In this document: one piece after another, positions 6,930 through 8,367 of the stretch
Layout of the letters: every line of letters begins with the position of its first letter
How positions within the stretch are numbered: the first letter of the stretch is position 1
NCBI GenBank assembly: GCA_030627725.1
Contig: DAOVSZ010000101.1
Location: 1-8,367 of the forward strand
DNA from: Desulfobulbaceae bacterium
GTDB lineage: Bacteria > Desulfobacterota > Desulfobulbia > Desulfobulbales > DAOVSZ01
DNA length: 8,367 nt
Direction of reading: 5' to 3'
Made by a program: the position numbers and the translations under genes
Notes under the pieces: model-generated
Seen by the model: the letters and a program-made list of their open reading frames with translations, nothing else
Told to the model about the DNA's origin: nothing
The model's database searches: none

Positions 6930-8367
6930 ATGAGTAAACGACGCTATATCTCCAGACTGCTGGACAAACTTGCTCCCCGGAGAGGCCTGGTCCTGCTTGT
7001 CATGGCGATCTGTGTCGGCGCCGGCACCGGACTTGCCGCTGTCATTTTCATCAAACTCATCTCCTTTATCCAGACCTTTTCCTATACCCGGCCTGATACC
7101 GTCCTTTCTCTCGGGCGGTTGTGGCTCATCATTATTCCGGTAGCAGGGGCCCTTGTCTCCGGACCTGTTATTGCCTTTTTTGCCCAGGAGGCCAAGGGGC
7201 ACGGTGTTCCCGAAGTCATGCAGGCCCTGATGCTGCATGGCGGCAGAATCCGTCCGCGGGTGGCTATCGCCAAGATTTTTGCATCCGCCCTCTGCATCGG
7301 CACCGGAGGATCAGCAGGCCGCGAAGGCCCTATAGTCCAGGTAGGCTCCACATTAGGCTCCACCCTCGGCCAATGGTTTCACCTCTCTGACGGACGGATA
7401 AAAAACCTGGTTGCCTGCGGAGCGGCAGCAGGCATTGCCGCCACTTTCAACGCGCCCATTGCCGGCGTTGTCTTTGCCATCGAGGTCCTGATGAGCGAGT
7501 TGCATGTGACTGTGTTCGGCAATGTGGTCATTTCCGCGGTTGCAGCAAGCATCGTCAGCCAGGCCTTTTTAGGAGACCGCCCCGCCTTTCTTGTCCCGAC
7601 CTATATCATGCATTCGCCATGGGAAATCATGCTCTATGCAGCTCTGGGATTTTTCGCCGCTCTCTTAGGAGTTTTTTTTATCAGAATGCTGGATGTTTTT
7701 GAAACCCTGTTTGAAAAAATGAACATCCCGCAGTCGATAAAACCAGCTATCGGCGCCCTGCTTCTCGGTCTTCTGGCCTTCTCCTACCCGTATCTCTCCG
7801 AAAGCCTCTCTCTTTCAGCGGAAGATATGAGGATGGGCATGCCGCTTGCTGAAAATCTCCCGCATGTTTATGGCTCCGGGTTTACATTCCTTGCAGACGT
7901 GCTCCAGGGAAACGCGCCCTTTCTGCTTCTGGTCTTGCTGATTTTTTTAAAACCCCTTGCTACGTCGCTGACCCTTGGTTCCGGTAATTCCGGCGGCGTC
8001 TTTGCCCCTTCGCTTTTTACCGGCGCCATGCTCGGGGGCGCCTTCGGGTATGCGGCCCAGGCCCTCTTTCCGCATATCACCGGCGAGATCGGCGCCTATG
8101 CCCTGGTGGGTATGGCAGCCGTGTTTTCCGCTACCGCCCGGGCGCCTCTCACCTCCATGCTGATCGTCTTTGAGATGAGTAACGACTACCACCTCATCCT
8201 CCCTCTCATGGCCGCCTGCATGGTGGCCTCTTCAGTTGCCCAGCGCCTGCACACCGATTCCATCTATACGCTGAAGCTGACCCGAAAGGGCATTCATTTT
8301 GATCAAGGCCGGGACCAGGATATCATGCAGGGTGTCCAGGTCGAAGAGGTCATGAACAAGGCGCCGG
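6930..8367 (+). CDS. CLC-family chloride channel/transporter with start of C-terminal CBS domain (3' partial)
   Basis: The frame stays open from ATG 6930 to the window end (479 codons plus one base). An in-frame stop at 6903-6905 limits the start, and there is no clear Shine-Dalgarno. It is an inner-membrane anion channel or exchanger. CLC signatures in order: GHGVPEV at 90-96 (the usual GSGIP with His91 for Ser), GREGP at 130-134 with gating Glu132, FNAPIAGVVFAIEV ending at Val186, GNSGGVFAP at 352-360, and Tyr420 in NDYHLILP, equivalent to the central Tyr445 of E. coli ClcA. The residue matching the internal proton Glu203 of ClcA is Val186, as in true CLC channels. VEEVMNKAP at the end looks like the first strand and helix of a CBS domain, a cytoplasmic nucleotide-binding regulatory module that continues outside the window. 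The gene appears to be transcribed alone from the promoter at 6850. Confidence 0.95.
   Translation, partial: MSKRRYISRLLDKLAPRRGLVLLVMAICVGAGTGLAAVIFIKLISFIQTFSYTRPDTVLSLGRLWLIIIPVAGALVSGPVIAFFAQEAKGHGVPEVMQALMLHGGRIRPRVAIAKIFASALCIGTGGSAGREGPIVQVGSTLGSTLGQWFHLSDGRIKNLVACGAAAGIAATFNAPIAGVVFAIEVLMSELHVTVFGNVVISAVAASIVSQAFLGDRPAFLVPTYIMHSPWEIMLYAALGFFAALLGVFFIRMLDVFETLFEKMNIPQSIKPAIGALLLGLLAFSYPYLSESLSLSAEDMRMGMPLAENLPHVYGSGFTFLADVLQGNAPFLLLVLLIFLKPLATSLTLGSGNSGGVFAPSLFTGAMLGGAFGYAAQALFPHITGEIGAYALVGMAAVFSATARAPLTSMLIVFEMSNDYHLILPLMAACMVASSVAQRLHTDSIYTLKLTRKGIHFDQGRDQDIMQGVQVEEVMNKAP

Noticed and set aside
7868..8192. Several short frames of 62-81 codons on both strands within the CLC gene.
   Set aside because: They overlap strongly supported CLC sequence (GNSGGVFAP and the Tyr420 region) and carry no motif of their own.

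Overview
The window looks like ordinary chromosomal DNA of a Gram-negative bacterium that makes c-type cytochromes, most plausibly a deltaproteobacterium in the broad sense (Desulfobacterota). This is inferred from three things: a membrane sensor kinase with a periplasmic CxxCH haem domain, the style of the family 4-like uracil-DNA glycosylase, and a periplasmic-type M1-like peptidase/ChaN/PDZ fusion. No phylogeny was computed. No mobile element, CRISPR array, tRNA or rRNA was seen.

Layout. Positions 1-2538 (+) hold the 3' part of a large multidomain protein: an M1-type zinc peptidase domain, an unassigned alpha/beta stretch, a ChaN/TIKI-like domain and a C-terminal PDZ domain. It converges, with a 44-bp gap, on 2583-4847 (-), a hybrid histidine kinase with a DUF3365/Tll0287-like haem sensor, PAS, HisKA, HATPase and receiver domains. 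A 253-bp divergent intergenic region (4848-5100) holds back-to-back sigma70-like promoters and a 13-bp direct repeat. Rightward from there run a divergent family 4-like uracil-DNA glycosylase (5101-5877), a small PilZ-like protein (5944-6348), a single-domain CheY-like response regulator (6425-6790) with its own promoter, and the first 479 codons of a CLC chloride channel/transporter (6930 to beyond the window end), also with a promoter. The CLC protein enters a CBS domain just as the window ends.

How the genes may work together. The kinase carries its own receiver, so its phosphoryl group probably passes through an Hpt protein or an outside regulator not seen here. The stand-alone receiver and the PilZ-like protein are plausible small signalling adaptors, but nothing in the sequence ties them to this kinase. 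The glycosylase is DNA repair and the CLC protein is ion transport. The strongest leads are the two-metal-site peptidase/ChaN/PDZ fusion, the altered active-site motif of the glycosylase, the CLC protein with the gating Glu but no internal proton Glu, and the 13-bp repeat in the glycosylase promoter and leader. I found no clear multi-gene undescribed system.
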